From Gnomoniopsis sp. IMI 355080 (taxonomy: Eukaryota; Ascomycota; Sordariomycetes; Diaporthales; Gnomoniaceae): a stretch of 64,000 nucleotides of DNA. Made by a program: the position numbers and the translations under genes. This document shows positions 44,905 to 57,300 of the stretch, piece after piece. Where the stretch lies: the NCBI GenBank assembly GCA_027946555.1, contig JAPEVC010000112.1, positions 1-64,000 of the forward strand. The letters run 5' to 3'. The first letter of the stretch is position 1. Every line of letters starts with the position of its first letter. The notes beneath the pieces are model-generated. The model saw nothing but the letters and a program-made list of their open reading frames with translations. It searched no databases and was not told where the DNA came from.

Positions 44905-46884
44905 CTAGTTTGACTGTCCACCCTTCCTTAAATCGTCCACTCTCCATTTGCTCAATCCAGCCGGCTCGTCAAGATCTACACTCGGGCCCCAACGCACATC
45001 ACCCTGCCTCCCACCGTCTGCACCCATCGAGTACTCCTTACCAAGCGGCCTCGTGGGCTCCTGGCCTTCCCAGTGTCGTGCTTCAGCTGGAAGCGGTGTC
45101 CACCAATTCTCGGGCGGCCCGGTGCGCGAGTGCCATGATGCACTGCACATCTCCCAAAGCCGACTTGCGGCGCGCTTATAGGCGAATCGCTCGTCTTCGC
45201 CGGTGAAAGCAGAAGTATTAACAAAGTCAATCTTCTGACCAAGGAGACCAAAGTCAGAGTCAATTTCCGCGGAGGTGGAAGAGGAGGACGTGTCGTGGTA
45301 GCTGGAAATATTAGGCCGGAAAGGGGCTGCAGAGTCTTGATAGACCTCGGCAATGGTCTCGGAGTAGGTTGCATCTTCGTGTACACCGGGACGGTTGGTG
45401 GTTGTTTTTGTATGGGTGGCGGTGTTTGGTACAGTCGCGAGGCCTGGTGTACCAGGCTTGCGTCGGTTTTGTTCTGGGAAGAACAGGTTGTCGGGCCCTA
45501 CTTCGGCGCGGATGAGGAGCTTGCAACGGGCTTCGTAGAGGGCGTCGAGAAGTGTGATGAAACGACGGGCTTCATTCTTCATGGAGACTGGGAGCACGGG
45601 CACTTTATCGATAATGAATGTATGGAAATTCGAGGCCAGGGTGATATAGTCCGCTGGCCCAAAGGTGTGTACCAGCTCGTTAAAGTCCCAAAAGGACACG
45701 CCGTCGTGTTGTCGTGGAACAGTGACCGACCTTCCGTATACAACGCGTGTCGTTGGCTTCCACGGCACAGATGTGATGACAGGGTTGTCAATGGCATCAA
45801 GGATCATTCGATTCCAAGTCTCTTGCTCGTCCACCGTCAAGGCGTATTTTCGGGGCGTGGTGGAGTCGCCAACGTCGTCTGTCAGTGAAAGCACTTCGGT
45901 TTCCACTGGCATATCATCATTTCTGAAGCCCGCAGCCTCCGCATACCTTTCTGATATGCCATGATCCGTAAGGTCTCGCCTCCGCCAGTCCTTGGCACCT
46001 TCCATGTGCCAGAAATCACACCTCGCCTTCAAAACCTCTAAGAAGGCAGCAAAGTCGCTCGTGCTCCCATAAAGCTCGCCGCGTTGCTTTGCGCCAGCTC
46101 CTCCAAAAAGATGGCGAACCAGGCCCCTTGCGGCCGGAGCTGCTTGAAAGTTGCCAGTAGCTTTCTCCAACTCGTCCGGCATACGGTTCGACGAGGCGAT
46201 CAGCACGCCTCCAAGTTGGAAGAAAGGAATGAACAAGTTGCTCAAAATTTTGCTCGATGCTCTATCTGGGAGCTGGAACTCATCTAGAAACAGAATGGGC
46301 GATGTCTCGATCATCTCCTTGGCCATCCATAGGAGTGACCACTCGCTGTCTTGGCGAGCCATGTCGGGCCGTGCCTTTCGGAACTGTTCCAATCTAGAAA
46401 TGGTATAAAGCATAAATGTATTGAAATGCCACCGGCGTTTCCGGCTGGTGGGTAAGCCGTCGGCTAGGAGGTCTAGTAACATAGACTTGCCGGTGCCAAC
46501 CTCGCCTGACAGGAACAGCCCTTTGGGAGAATCGACCTCCAGAGCAGCCTGGTGACTCGTCAAAATACGCGTTAAAGCCAGTCGATCCTCTGGGCCTTCT
46601 GTTTGGCGGAAAAACCTCGCAAAGATAGGATTTCTCCTGATGGGGTGGCTCCTCACAGCCAGCTGCTCGGTCTCCTTTTCCCTGGCACCATCGAGGGCCT
46701 GGGTAATTTTGATGATCTTGTTTTGATATTCATTTGGTGGCTGATAGTCTTTGAGACGCAGATATAGTTTTTGCAAATGATGAGCTAGACGGTGTTGTGC
46801 GAGATCTGGTGAGAATGTGCCGGATGCGAGTAGGGCGTTGTATTTCACCAAGGGGTCCGTGATAGTCACCCCAAGTCGCTTCAT
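44905..46884 (-). CDS. AFG1: AFG1/LACE1-type AAA ATPase
   Basis: A single long exon of 659 aa from the ATG at 46884. The family opening VTITDPLVKYNALLASG is followed by Walker A GEVGTGKS (127-134), Walker B ILFLDEFQ (197-204) and an ASSNR sensor segment (230-234). A long C-terminal half carries FNELVHTFGPADYITLASNFHTFIIDKVP, also typical of AFG1/ZapE. Family members sit in the mitochondrial matrix or inner membrane and help degrade or assemble respiratory-chain subunits. No mitochondrial presequence follows this ATG, and the frame is closed by a TGA shortly upstream, so a 5' exon carrying the presequence probably exists between 46885 and about 47410. The Ser/Thr-rich insert near residues 500-580 is unusual in length. 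Confidence 0.92.
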   Translation of the reverse strand: MKRLGVTITDPLVKYNALLASGTFSPDLAQHRLAHHLQKLYLRLKDYQPPNEYQNKIIKITQALDGAREKETEQLAVRSHPIRRNPIFARFFRQTEGPEDRLALTRILTSHQAALEVDSPKGLFLSGEVGTGKSMLLDLLADGLPTSRKRRWHFNTFMLYTISRLEQFRKARPDMARQDSEWSLLWMAKEMIETSPILFLDEFQLPDRASSKILSNLFIPFFQLGGVLIASSNRMPDELEKATGNFQAAPAARGLVRHLFGGAGAKQRGELYGSTSDFAAFLEVLKARCDFWHMEGAKDWRRRDLTDHGISERYAEAAGFRNDDMPVETEVLSLTDDVGDSTTPRKYALTVDEQETWNRMILDAIDNPVITSVPWKPTTRVVYGRSVTVPRQHDGVSFWDFNELVHTFGPADYITLASNFHTFIIDKVPVLPVSMKNEARRFITLLDALYEARCKLLIRAEVGPDNLFFPEQNRRKPGTPGLATVPNTATHTKTTTNRPGVHEDATYSETIAEVYQDSAAPFRPNISSYHDTSSSSTSAEIDSDFGLLGQKIDFVNTSAFTGEDERFAYKRAASRLWEMCSASWHSRTGPPENWWTPLPAEARHWEGQEPTRPLGKEYSMGADGGRQGDVRWGPSVDLDEPAGLSKWRVDDLRKGGQSN

Positions 46885-48129
46885 GGTGCAAGGAGATGTG
46901 AAAGAGAGAACGGAACGAAATCAGGACCTATGAATGCATGAAATATTCGGTGCCCAGAATGCCAGTCTATACAATCTATGATTGGGTGAGATAAATGTCT
47001 CATAGCGAGACGGCGGTGTTGTTGGAGATTGAATGAAGTCGAAGTGAAGTGGTCCACGACGTAATGCCCCGTCCCGATTCGGAGGTTGCAGATGATGTAG
47101 TAAGAGCATTCGCCGAACGGGCTCCGGTAGCCGACGGCTCTTGAAGTGAGGCACCGCAAACACGACCTTGGCGACGACTACATACTACGTACCAAGGTGA
47201 GATGAGAAGTCTAATGACGTCCAGCTTGGGCAGGCAGGCCGCCGCTGAAGTCGAGTTTGTAGCAGCGCCAAAAGGGGACTGTGTTGTTTTGTGATATGTC
47301 AGGAGAGCAAAGAGCCTGCCTCGCCTACCTACCAGTAGGAAACTCATGGAAACAGTCAGTCGATTTGATGGCACAATGTTGTCCCTACATCGACGTCTAA
47401 ATGACATCAAAACAATAGGTATGCTATTTGGTTTTCCAGCAAAGTTCAGGTCTAGATATGAACTCTGTCTGGGTTCCTAAGCCGATCCTTTCCCACTGCA
47501 TTGTACGGAAGTACTGTGCCTGAAGTAGGTAGTGTAGGTATGTCTACTCAGTGTTTGAATGAAATGTTCTCGGGGGCCATGCGGCTGCGACGGCCGTCCA
47601 GCCGTTTAAGTTTTAGCCTCATGCGACCTATTGGAGCTTAGCGCTGTGGGGAAAGCTCTCCTCCCGGTCAAAGACCCCCTGCTTCTCTCCCAGCTCAGCA
47701 AACAACTTTTGAGGTGCCTGCCAAATGTTGACCTGAGCCTTGCAACTAAAGCAATCGCCGCCTCCACCAAAAAGCCTGCCCACTGCACATGTGCCTGGAC
47801 AGACAGACCTGATCTTATCACAGCCCTTTTCTCCAAACATCGGGTTTTCTGTCCGCCAGAAGGTGCAGCTCAAGAATTGACTGCAGCTTCGCGCATCATT
47901 CCAGGCTCGATCCAGCCGCTGCTCAGATCTCCCGTTCAAGCTTTCGCGTCCAGAGTGTTTATCACGTCTGCACATGACGAACCGCCTCTCGAGCATGGAG
48001 TAGACGCATCCATCCACTACCTTCGCAATCGAACTCATCACTGCTCGTCTTCTTGACGGTCTCCACTGCTGTTTTTCTCGCGCGACCGCGACCGCGTCTT
48101 CCAACCACGCATCACCCCTCGGCGTTACG
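46885..48129. other. Divergent region AFG1/NUP133
   Basis: 1.25 kb. The left part may contain the unresolved 5' exon of AFG1: an ATG-led Arg-rich frame starts near 47404 on the minus strand, but I could not join it with confidence. The right part is presumed NUP133 promoter. Confidence 0.45.
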
Positions 48130-51100
48130 ATGTTTTCTCCATCTCAGACCAGCTCGGGCGGCCCTGCCATGGCTACCAGGAGTCGACGCCGCCAGCGTAA
48201 CCCCAGCGGAGACGCCAGTCTGACCCAGCAACCCAAGTCAAAGCGAGCCCGTGGACCTCTAACCGAGTCGACTCTCACAAATCCCGACGTGCAAAACCAG
48301 AATGCGCAACCTGAGATGCTGGAGCTCAAGAACGACAAGGTCGCAAGACTGCCCAAGTCTGATGGCCTCGAGAACGCGCCTCCTGTTACACGGGCCCTTC
48401 GCAGCCAAGTTGCTGTCCGTTCAAAGAAACCCAAGCAGGGCGAGAGAACAAGCAAGAGCGATGGGAGTGTCGAGCTGGTGAGCCCTCCTTAGACATACAT
48501 GTTCAGACACATGCGACGACTTTCAACACTCCATCATTTCTGTTTATCTCGCTGACTTGGAAATGCTTTCCAGACAAAAACGAATGCGTACATTGTGAGC
48601 AAACTGCAAGCACTGCCGGATAGAGTCCGCGCAGATCCCACGGGTGAGTTCTCGACTTGCCTACTTGCAATGACTTGAATGACTGGCTGACCGCGCCCCA
48701 GTTCGACAACACGGTGTGCTTGACGCCTCGAACGGCTACGCACTCTGCCTTACCCATACCCATGCCTTCGTCTGGCAGTATGCCTCGACTACACCGTCAC
48801 CCGAAACCTTCACCTTTTCGCTGCCGTACCCTTCGAAACACGCGTCCGACCCCCTACCTCTGGGCGCTTTGGTCTCACCAGGCTCCACAGCCGAGGAGCC
48901 TGGTCTCGTGGTCGTTATGCCCGTCAGCGGCAAGATTTCTTTCTGGGAGCACATCTCAAGCGCGGCAACACTTGACTATTTTAGGCAACAAAAGACTGGC
49001 GTGGAAGAAACAGTGCCTGGCATGTTCAGCGGAGAGCATGTCGTGCAGGTCACTAGGTCCGACTCAGCCGGTTTCATTCTCTCTTTCAGCAGTGGCCGGC
49101 TGGCACACCTCAGTGTTCGCGATGGTCAGGGAAAGCCGGCCATCTCAGTGCAGTTTCTTCGAACTACGCGAGGCCAGTCCTCTGGTGTCTTGGATAGCTT
49201 CTTCGGGGGCATTCGAAACGCACTCAAGTCAGCGGTACACGGCAGCGACCTTGCAGCCGTACGGGTCGATCCGTCTAACAGAGTAGGACTGAAGAATGTG
49301 GTGGCAGCGACCAAGGGTGGTAGATTACACGCCTGGCGCGTTCAGCGCGGTGGACATCACGAGCTCATTACCAGTGTAGACGCACGCGAGTCGATCCTGC
49401 ACGGCCTTCAACAGTTTCTGCCGCTCATCAACACTAACGCCGATTTCGAACTTCTCGACTTCACATTCGTACCCCGAGCTATCGAAGACAAATACAAGCA
49501 GGCCAGTCGGTTGAGCGATGCTTTGTTCAAGGATGATGAGGGGACTCAGCATCTTCTACTTTTGGTTTCACTCAGCGACAAGCGCCAGTCACAATATGCC
49601 CTCGTCGAGTTGGAAGTTGAGGGTGACAATTTCAGGGTCGGCATGGTCAGGGCCATCTCTTCGTACTCGACACCCTTTAATCCTTCTGCTACCGACAGGC
49701 CACGACTCTATCTCCCGAGACCCGCACTCATCGCCTTCATCATATTCGATCGCGCCGTCGTTGTCGCCTCGCTCGCAGCTCCCCCAGAGACCCCTGACTC
49801 GCAATTACTAGAAGAGAACCATGTTATACCCGCTACATTTGAAGATGTGATCGACTTCCGGCACGAGGACTCGCTGGAGGTTGTAGGAACTGGACTAGAA
49901 GAACCATTGGGACCAGGCCAGGAGCCAGAAGTCTCAAGATCTCATCGGCCCAAGACTAAGAACCCAACCGCCTTGCTAATGGTTCGAGGCATCGGAGTTT
50001 TCAAGATTGCTCTCTCTGAGGTGGACCGGTTCGCAAGCGAAGAGCCCCCAAAGGTTACCGCAAAGGGCAAGCTTGAACAGGCTGTTTTCTATGGTCTGAA
50101 GGATGACAATCCGCTGGTGTTTGAGGGTCGAAGGACCATACCCTTCCCAGACGAGGAAGTCGCTAGTGCAGCTCTTGAATTGTCCGAGGACATTCTCGCA
50201 TCCAAGTCATCTTTTCTTTCGGGTGCTCCGGCCGCAACAGAAATCAACCTTCGGCAGCGGAGTGCTTGGCTGGACAAGCTCATGTCACACCTGAATGCAC
50301 AGAAAGTCACGCTCGACCGCGCGACGAAGTGGCAGTTGCTTTCGAATGCTGAGAAGTTGAACATGGCCCGTGAGGTCTGGAAGCTTCACGAAAGGTTTCT
50401 CAGCGAAAGACCGAACCACGAGAAGAAGACCATCATTTCAGAAGCAATAGAATGTATCAATGAGGAGGAAAAGAAGGTCCCCAATCGCGCTGCTGGAGAA
50501 CTTGACCGCGCACGCACCTGGTTCCTTCATGACAGCTGGCGACTGGATGTTTTCCTGCCCTGGACGTTCCAGGTCATTAAGCATTTGCGGAAAAATCACC
50601 TCGCTGACGACCCAAACATGACACGATTTCTATATGAAGCTGCGCATGTTTTTCACGTCACACTGTCTGGTGCCCTCGAATACCGCGAGCGGAAACTTGA
50701 ATTCTATGGACTTGGCGGGGAGAATGTGGCATATGGTATACTCACGGAGAGAGAGGACTATCAGGGTCTTCCTAGATTCTGGACTTCGACAGATTTTATC
50801 TGTGAATACTTCTTCCGCCTCATCGAGTTGTGCCAAGCCTGGCTCGGCACGCACTATCCACCAGAAACCAGACCTGGAGCCCCGGATTCGAGTTTGATTC
50901 TGTCGATCCGGGACACGATGCCGAGCCTCGTTGACCAACTCATTCTTACCTTGAATGAGTCCATCAGATGGTCCGACGGCACTGGCGACGACAGCATGGA
51001 CGCTGATGGGGTGTTGTTCAGCGACAAGTGCCGAAGTGTATTGGCTAACAGCACCAACCTCATTCTCAAAATCAAAGACTTTGGTCTTTCCGACGGGGCG

Positions 51101-52543
51101 CTCGAAATTGCCAAGAAATACAACGACAACACAGCACTGGCAGACTTGGTGGTCTCCCAATTGGTAGACCTGGGTGATCAGTTGAAGAAGGCAGCCCCTG
51201 GCACAAGTGATCAGCTTTCCGGCAAGGTCGAGAGCAAGAAAGAGCAACTCCTGGAGTTCATGGGCGAACATGGTCCAAGCTTTGCGTTTGAAGCTTACAA
51301 GACGCTGCTCGCATACGGCGGGCCCTTGAGGGTACTCGACTTCTCGCATATTGACAAGTATGGCTACGCGACTTCGTTCTTACGGAATGATAAGAGACTT
51401 GGCAAAATATCCTGGATCAACGAAATCGAGCACGAGAAAGACCTTCCAGTAGCCGCAAAAACTCTCGTCGACGTGGCCGAGAAGGAAGATCAGGTTTGGA
51501 GCAAGAAGATTGAGCTGAGCATCGGCAAGTTGACCTTGCTTGCTGAGGGCGCTGCCTCACATGCCAACACCGCCGAGGGACGCAGCAGGGCCGCAAAGCA
51601 CGATGCCGATTTGGCTCGAGTGGACCGAGATCTGGAAATCATTCGTATCCAGGATCGGACGTACGGAATGTTGTCCCCGGCTTTCCAAGACGCCCTCGAT
51701 GACGAGGCCGCTGTCGAACTCGCAATGCAGTCTTTCGCACCCAAGGTACCGAAGAAGTACAAAGTACTTTACGATGATCTGCAAGTCGCCATGAGAGATC
51801 TTGTCGCCCGCAAAGCCATGAAGGCCCTTCCCCTCATCAACCTGCTCACCTTAATCAGGCTGACCGATTTCGGTGGCACCGAGACGGACCTGTTTTGCTC
51901 TGCAATTCGTATAGCGGATCTCGCTCTTCACGGAGAACAGAAGCAGCAGGCATTGAGACTCATTTGGCGCCGGTGCTATGTCCGTGATGAGTGGCAGAAA
52001 GTCAATCACACCGAGAACATGAATGACAAGGCTGTCCTACATATTTTGAGTCAGACGCAAGCTTACTGCACTATGGTTGGGTGCATCCGCTATCGTATGT
52101 ACCCCTCTACCGTTCATCTCCCAAGGCTTACTAACGCCCCTGTCACAGATCTCAACCTTACAGACACGCACGAGGCCAGTAAAGAACCATATATTCTCAC
52201 TCCCGCCGAGGCACTCCATATTTTCACAGACGCCAACGAGGAGCCTTTCGGCTCCGAAGACGATGACCCGACTCTGCTCGAGAAGCGGGCTGAGGTCATG
52301 CGCTGGGAGGATGCCGCGCTGAAGAAGTTTATCGACAAGAATCAACTCGGACGTTGGGCCCAGGCTGCTGTGGAGCACGCAGACCGTACTGTACGCTTTC
52401 ACGGTGATAGCGATGCTGCTGTCAATGGCAATGGCTACGCGAATGGGAAAGGTGACAGGCCTGACGCGGCTAATGGCCATGTGGTGAACAGTGTAGAGGC
52501 CGAGGATGAAAAGATGGAAGAAGATGTGGATGAGATTGCCTGA
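48130..52543 (+). CDS. NUP133: Nucleoporin Nup133
   Basis: Exons 48130-48477, 48574-48643, 48702-52094 and 52149-52543 give 1401 aa. A basic, Ser/Lys-rich N-terminus (residues 1-115) is followed by the Nup133/Nup155-type beta-propeller (about 125-560) and a C-terminal alpha-solenoid. The propeller contains SSGVLDSFFGGIRNALKSA at about 299-317, which has the small-polar/hydrophobic spacing of an ALPS membrane-curvature-sensing helix. Nup133 is the tail subunit of the Y-shaped (Nup84/Nup107-160) complex that coats the nuclear-pore membrane. The last intron is 54 nt, stop-free and in frame; removing it gives CIRYHLNLTD. The C-terminus is acidic. Confidence 0.92.
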
Positions 52544-53166
52544 AAGGGAGTTGACAATTGGCCACTCTAGCAGCCCCGCTGAGGATCAGATGAAGGGGGA
52601 AGGGGGCCGGAAGCGGGGGTGCAACAGTCACCATCAGGATGAGAGAGTCCACTCTGCATTTTGAAGGCAATGGCGACGTGTTGTTTGGCTTGGTTTCTGG
52701 CAAGAAAACACTGAACCGAAATACATTCGTCTCATAGCACGGAAAAGGAAAGCGGCTGTTTTTTAATGTGTGTTTTCGGGCCGGTGTTCACGGATGGAAT
52801 CTCAGGTGGGAAAATTCGAGAGGAGAGAGACAAGAAAGAGATGGATCGTATAATCGTTCTGGCTCTACTATATATACCATTCTTTTGATGGGCCCTAGGA
52901 GACGAGAGGATAGTCTGCATCAGAAAGCATAGCACAACATATCACAGCACAGAGCAAAGCAGAGGAGAAACGGGAAATGACAGTGTGCCGTTCAGGCGGA
53001 CTTTTTATTTACAGTCAGAAATTTGAAGTTGATGCGCAAAGCCACGCGTCATGTTGGTAAGTGGCATCCTCAATGGTCGAATGTTACGTTTGCCTTTCCA
53101 AGCTTCTTCCAGTGTTGCCGGACTCTGCCCTGAACCATAGCAGCCAGTGGTGCTCCAACAGTCACT
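52544..53166. other. Convergent 3' intergenic region
   Basis: 623 bp between the NUP133 and dioxygenase stop codons. It is presumed to hold both 3' UTRs; no gene was seen. Confidence 0.6.
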
Positions 53167-54399
53167 TTAGTTTTTGGCAGGGGGGGCACCACCACCTGGG
53201 CCACCCGCGCCGCCGCCATTGGAGTTGGTCACGCCACCAGACTCGTAGTAAGTCGCGGCCGCGTTCACAGTATAAGCATCGGAAGCGTTGGTATCGATGC
53301 CAAAGGCAATCCAACCAAGAAGACCATCCTCGACGGTGTCTCCGAGAAGCACGTACTCGACGAACGGGTCGGAGGTCGCAGCCTCCTGCAAGAGGATGCT
53401 GTCCTCTTCGTTGGTCGTCAGGGTCTGCGTGTTGACGGAGTAGGTGCTGGTTGCCTCAACCTCGGTGATCAGGCTCTGGTCGAAGAAGACCTGGCCGACG
53501 TGCGAAGCGGTCAGATCAAGGATGGTGCCGTTGGCAGCAGGGGTGGCGTTGGTGTGGACCAGGACGTGGATGTGGGGGGTTCGTCCGGTGTAGTGGCCGG
53601 GGACGAGGGTCTCGAAGAGCGCCACTCCATCATCGTCGGTTTGCTGAATACCACGAAGGAAGGTAGCGTCGAGGTTGGAGGTGTCGGTGGCGGAGTTGCC
53701 GTTGCCATTGGCCGAGACACCGGAATACACACCAGTGGAGTTGCAGTCTATCGATACAAGTCAGAATTTTGTGTGACCGGGGGGCTGTGTTATAGAAGAA
53801 GTGAAGAAACATACGCCAGATCTCAGTGTAGACCCCCACGACGGGTTCACAGGTCGCAATGTCCAGGACTTGGAGATCCAGAGTAAGGTCTACACCAGCT
53901 TGACCCTCAGTGATATCCTGGCGGACATACTCTCCGGCAACGTAGTATGGGCCCTCAGTGACCTCAGGGGAGAGGACACAAGAGTTGTTGCTAGAGAAGA
54001 GCTCGGTCTCAGCGGTGGTGAGGTCGTAGTCCTCGGTGGAAAGATGAGAAACGTTCAGGTCCGAGACATCACGAGCTGGAATGGTGTTCGTCGTCAGCAT
54101 AAAAGGGTTTGCCTCGAAATACTTCTTCCTAACAAGTATAGACAAGCTGAACACATACAGTTGAGCAGGGAGATGCCCCTCTTTTGCGCCATGTCTCGCG
54201 CCAGTTGCTCGCGACGCTTGAGGTTGCGGGCCTCAAGACCGCGGGCCTTGATCTTGGCAGAACAGTGAGCGAGGCTGTTCTTGGTGTGCTGGAGGTATTC
54301 GCGGCGGACGGCCTGCTCCTTGGTGTGGTCATGCCCAGGGTGGGCCGCAACCAGCCCAGCCAGAATGGCGACGCTGGCCAACGCTGAAGAGTAACGCAT
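53167..54399 (-). CDS. Secreted intradiol ring-cleavage dioxygenase
   Basis: Exons 54399-54159, 54075-53815 and 53747-53167 give 360 aa. A signal peptide covers residues 1-19 (MRYSSALASVAILAGLVAA), followed by His-rich HPGHDH and a basic helical segment. The catalytic domain shows SPEVTEGPYYV, CEPVVGVYTEIWHCNSTGVY (rebuilt across the second splice) and LVPGHYTGRTPHIHVLVH. The predicted non-haem Fe(III) ligands are one Tyr of GPYY (124/125), Tyr220, His226 and His228. The tail is Asn/Gly-rich and lacks a GPI signal. Family members cleave catechol-type rings between the hydroxyls; extracellular fungal ones are thought to attack lignin-derived or plant-defence aromatics. Substrate is not deducible. 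Confidence 0.93.
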
Positions 54400-57300
54400 G
54401 ATGGTGTGGGTGATTGCTAAGTATAGCTTATGTGGGCAGTATAATGAGAGACAATGGACAACACGGTATCCGAAGTGAATGAAGATGAGGAGGTGGTTCA
54501 AGATGGTCCGTCATTCATGGGGAGGTCGGTCTATAGCTTTTTATATACAGGTGACTGTCTCTTCAAAGCGATTCTGACCCTTGCCTGAATCAACATATCC
54601 ATCTGTTTCGAGCCTTGGCCGGGCCCCGAGGCCGCGGTACAATAGCATGTCTTTCGGATTTTCCAAGCGAATCTCATAAAAAAAACAGTACAAGACAGGG
54701 TGGATACTTCTCGCATGCTGCTACCTCGATGAGCCGGACCCCAGTTCATCCCATCATGATCAACGCGAAAGAGATGCACATTTTGGTGCAAATAGCCGCG
54801 GGTTTGGGATATCACTTGTCAATTCAGACGATCATCGTCTGGGGTATCGTCTGGGGGTCCTGGGGTAGGCCTGTGCTATGGATCGGTTGTATAGTCTAGA
54901 ATAAGCATGTCAATTAACCTTGGCCCCTTACCCGCCTTCCTAGCAAGAAACAATGCGAAATGAAGTAACAATGATTGGTCCACGGCATAGTGGTACCAAT
55001 ACTTGAATCTCGGGAAATACTACAGTAAGGTCTCTTCTGGCCATGCAAGCGCCTGCAGCCAAGACACTTCCGTGTCGGGATGTGGCGTAGAAGACGGCCG
55101 GATGGACAGCATCGTCGTCAGCTCCAAAGTGTTAGCCCTCCTCTTGCCACCACTCGCAAGGACTTGATTACACATTGCAGAGGCTTGGCGGTCGCGCTTG
55201 AAACGAAACACAAGGACGGCATGCTCCATTTATCAGGGGCGGCTGTATATACCCCAGAAACCATTGCGCGTCCTTTTCGTTCCTCCTGCTCCATAGGGAT
55301 AAAACTCACAAGACGCTCCGGGAATCCCAGATGATGCCTTCAAGGTGCCAAGGTTCGCGCAAAGGCAGAAACTGTCATCATTACTACGTGGGTTCTTAAC
55401 ACGATAAATCCCCTATAGCTGACACGGTCCTGTTCTTTGTTGGCTCGCGATTCTGCAGTTATGGCATGATAGCATCGAAATTGTGGGTGGAGCCTCCCTC
55501 TTTTGCGATCGTTAGGTCCTTGACGCTGTTGCAAAAGAATTTTTGGCTTGATCGGCTTGTGATTAATAAACACACGTCGCCTGCGATCTTGTAGTGGAAA
55601 AAAAGTGATGACTTTCTTTGACAGGTGGAACAACCCCCCCATCTTACCTAGGTATGCCCCAAAATAGAACGGTGGTGGCTCTTCCATGATGCGTCTTCAG
55701 TGATATACGTACCTACTAGTGTAAATGTTGTAAAACCGTTGTGCGCCTATTTCAATTAAGAGATCAGTTGCAGCATGCATACCCAGGACAGGTTAACGAT
55801 GCCGTAAGTCACCATGAGCTGTACAGCAATACAAGCCGGGCTTCTGTCGAGGCAAGCCCGCCCCTTATGAAAGACAAAGACCTGGAAGCATGAAGGAGAG
55901 AAAACGTAGGTTTCTATTTATTTGGTGCAAGGATTTGCGTTCTTCTCAAGAGTCTTTTAGCATATAGAGCTGTTAAGATCCCCGTTGAAAGCCTTTCGAT
56001 CGTGCCTACCGACAATCCGTGATGGCGGAGCAAGAGCGAAATTAATTGCATTGATAATGCAGCTGAAGGGAGACATCCGAATTTCGATGTTATGCTCGGC
56101 CTTGCATGGACCATAAACCGTGTCTATTTGAAAAGATGCGAGCTCGCGAAAGCTGATGAGCTTGCAATGGAATTCCACTGCCCAACCCTTTCTGGCTCTC
56201 CACAGCTTTGACGGCAATCGTTCGAAATTTGTCACCCTACTGTGACGTCTGACAATCAAGTGAGTCTCTTTGGTCAAGCCTTCTCCCATTCTATACCTAC
56301 ATAGGTACTTATGGATATGAAGTCACGTTACCTCAACAGATCCTTAGTCCTAGCACCAAGAACAGGCCACTTCCGTCATATCATGTGGCGCTCCATATTC
56401 AACGGACGTTCAAATGTAGAGCTCGATAGACTTGAGATAGTTCCTCTTGCCCACAAGCTCACATAGTACAGCAATCTTGCTCGATGAGCATGGGATCCAA
56501 AAAGAAACACACACAATTTCTTACTTACGGATACTTCTATCACAAGAACTGCCTTCTCTTTCATTAGACTTCCCACTGTGCAGGTGTCCAACGTCAAAGG
56601 GGCTTCTTCGTGATAGAAGAGTCAGCATGAGGAACATGCACGATGCCGAGGTACCAGTGGTCTCAGGGTCCTAAACGTAAATTGTAAGTAAGAATTCAAA
56701 TTGCACACCTAGGAGAAATATGTACCTGAGAGCATTGTGATGCTTTGCCATACCTAGTTCTACAAGCAGTCAGCGTTTGACTCTCCAATGACCCCCTTGA
56801 GGCTTTACCTGTTTCATTGTCCTTGAATCATCGATTTGGATATAATGGGAAGTTTGAAGTTGGCGGACTTGTGTAGCTTTGGCTGAACCAAATCACTGCC
56901 AATCCGACCAGCACCGGCCAGGTAGGAAGGATTACTAAAGTAAAGCCATTATAATCTTTGATACCTTGACCAAATAAATACCCTCATAAATCGAATACGA
57001 AGACAATCCGATAAGCAAAAGGAACAGATGAAACTCTCATTCTGCTCCGTATAGTTCTGCGGCTCTTCCAGTACCTAGAGTGCAAATTAAGTGTCTAGGA
57101 CTCTAGTAGCACTCTTATTAGTAAATACGTACTGTTAGTACCTCCTGCATTTGCTTGCCGAGGTCCGGGCCGGGATGGAGAATATCTCGGACACAGCCGG
57201 TGGCCGATTCGTGACCGCGGCCCGGTTTTCGCTCCACCTCTTCAGCATAATTCTTGACAGCGCCATCCTTCGGTGCAAATCTTTCCGAACTTTATAACAC

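Noticed and set aside
47628..48104. 158-codon Cys-rich frame divergent from NUP133
   Set aside because: It begins with TTG, has no ATG in a good context, and overlaps an equally long frame on the other strand, so it looks like chance openness in a promoter.
53500..54268. Gly/Val-rich long frames opposite the dioxygenase
   Set aside because: Antisense shadows of a well-supported three-exon gene.
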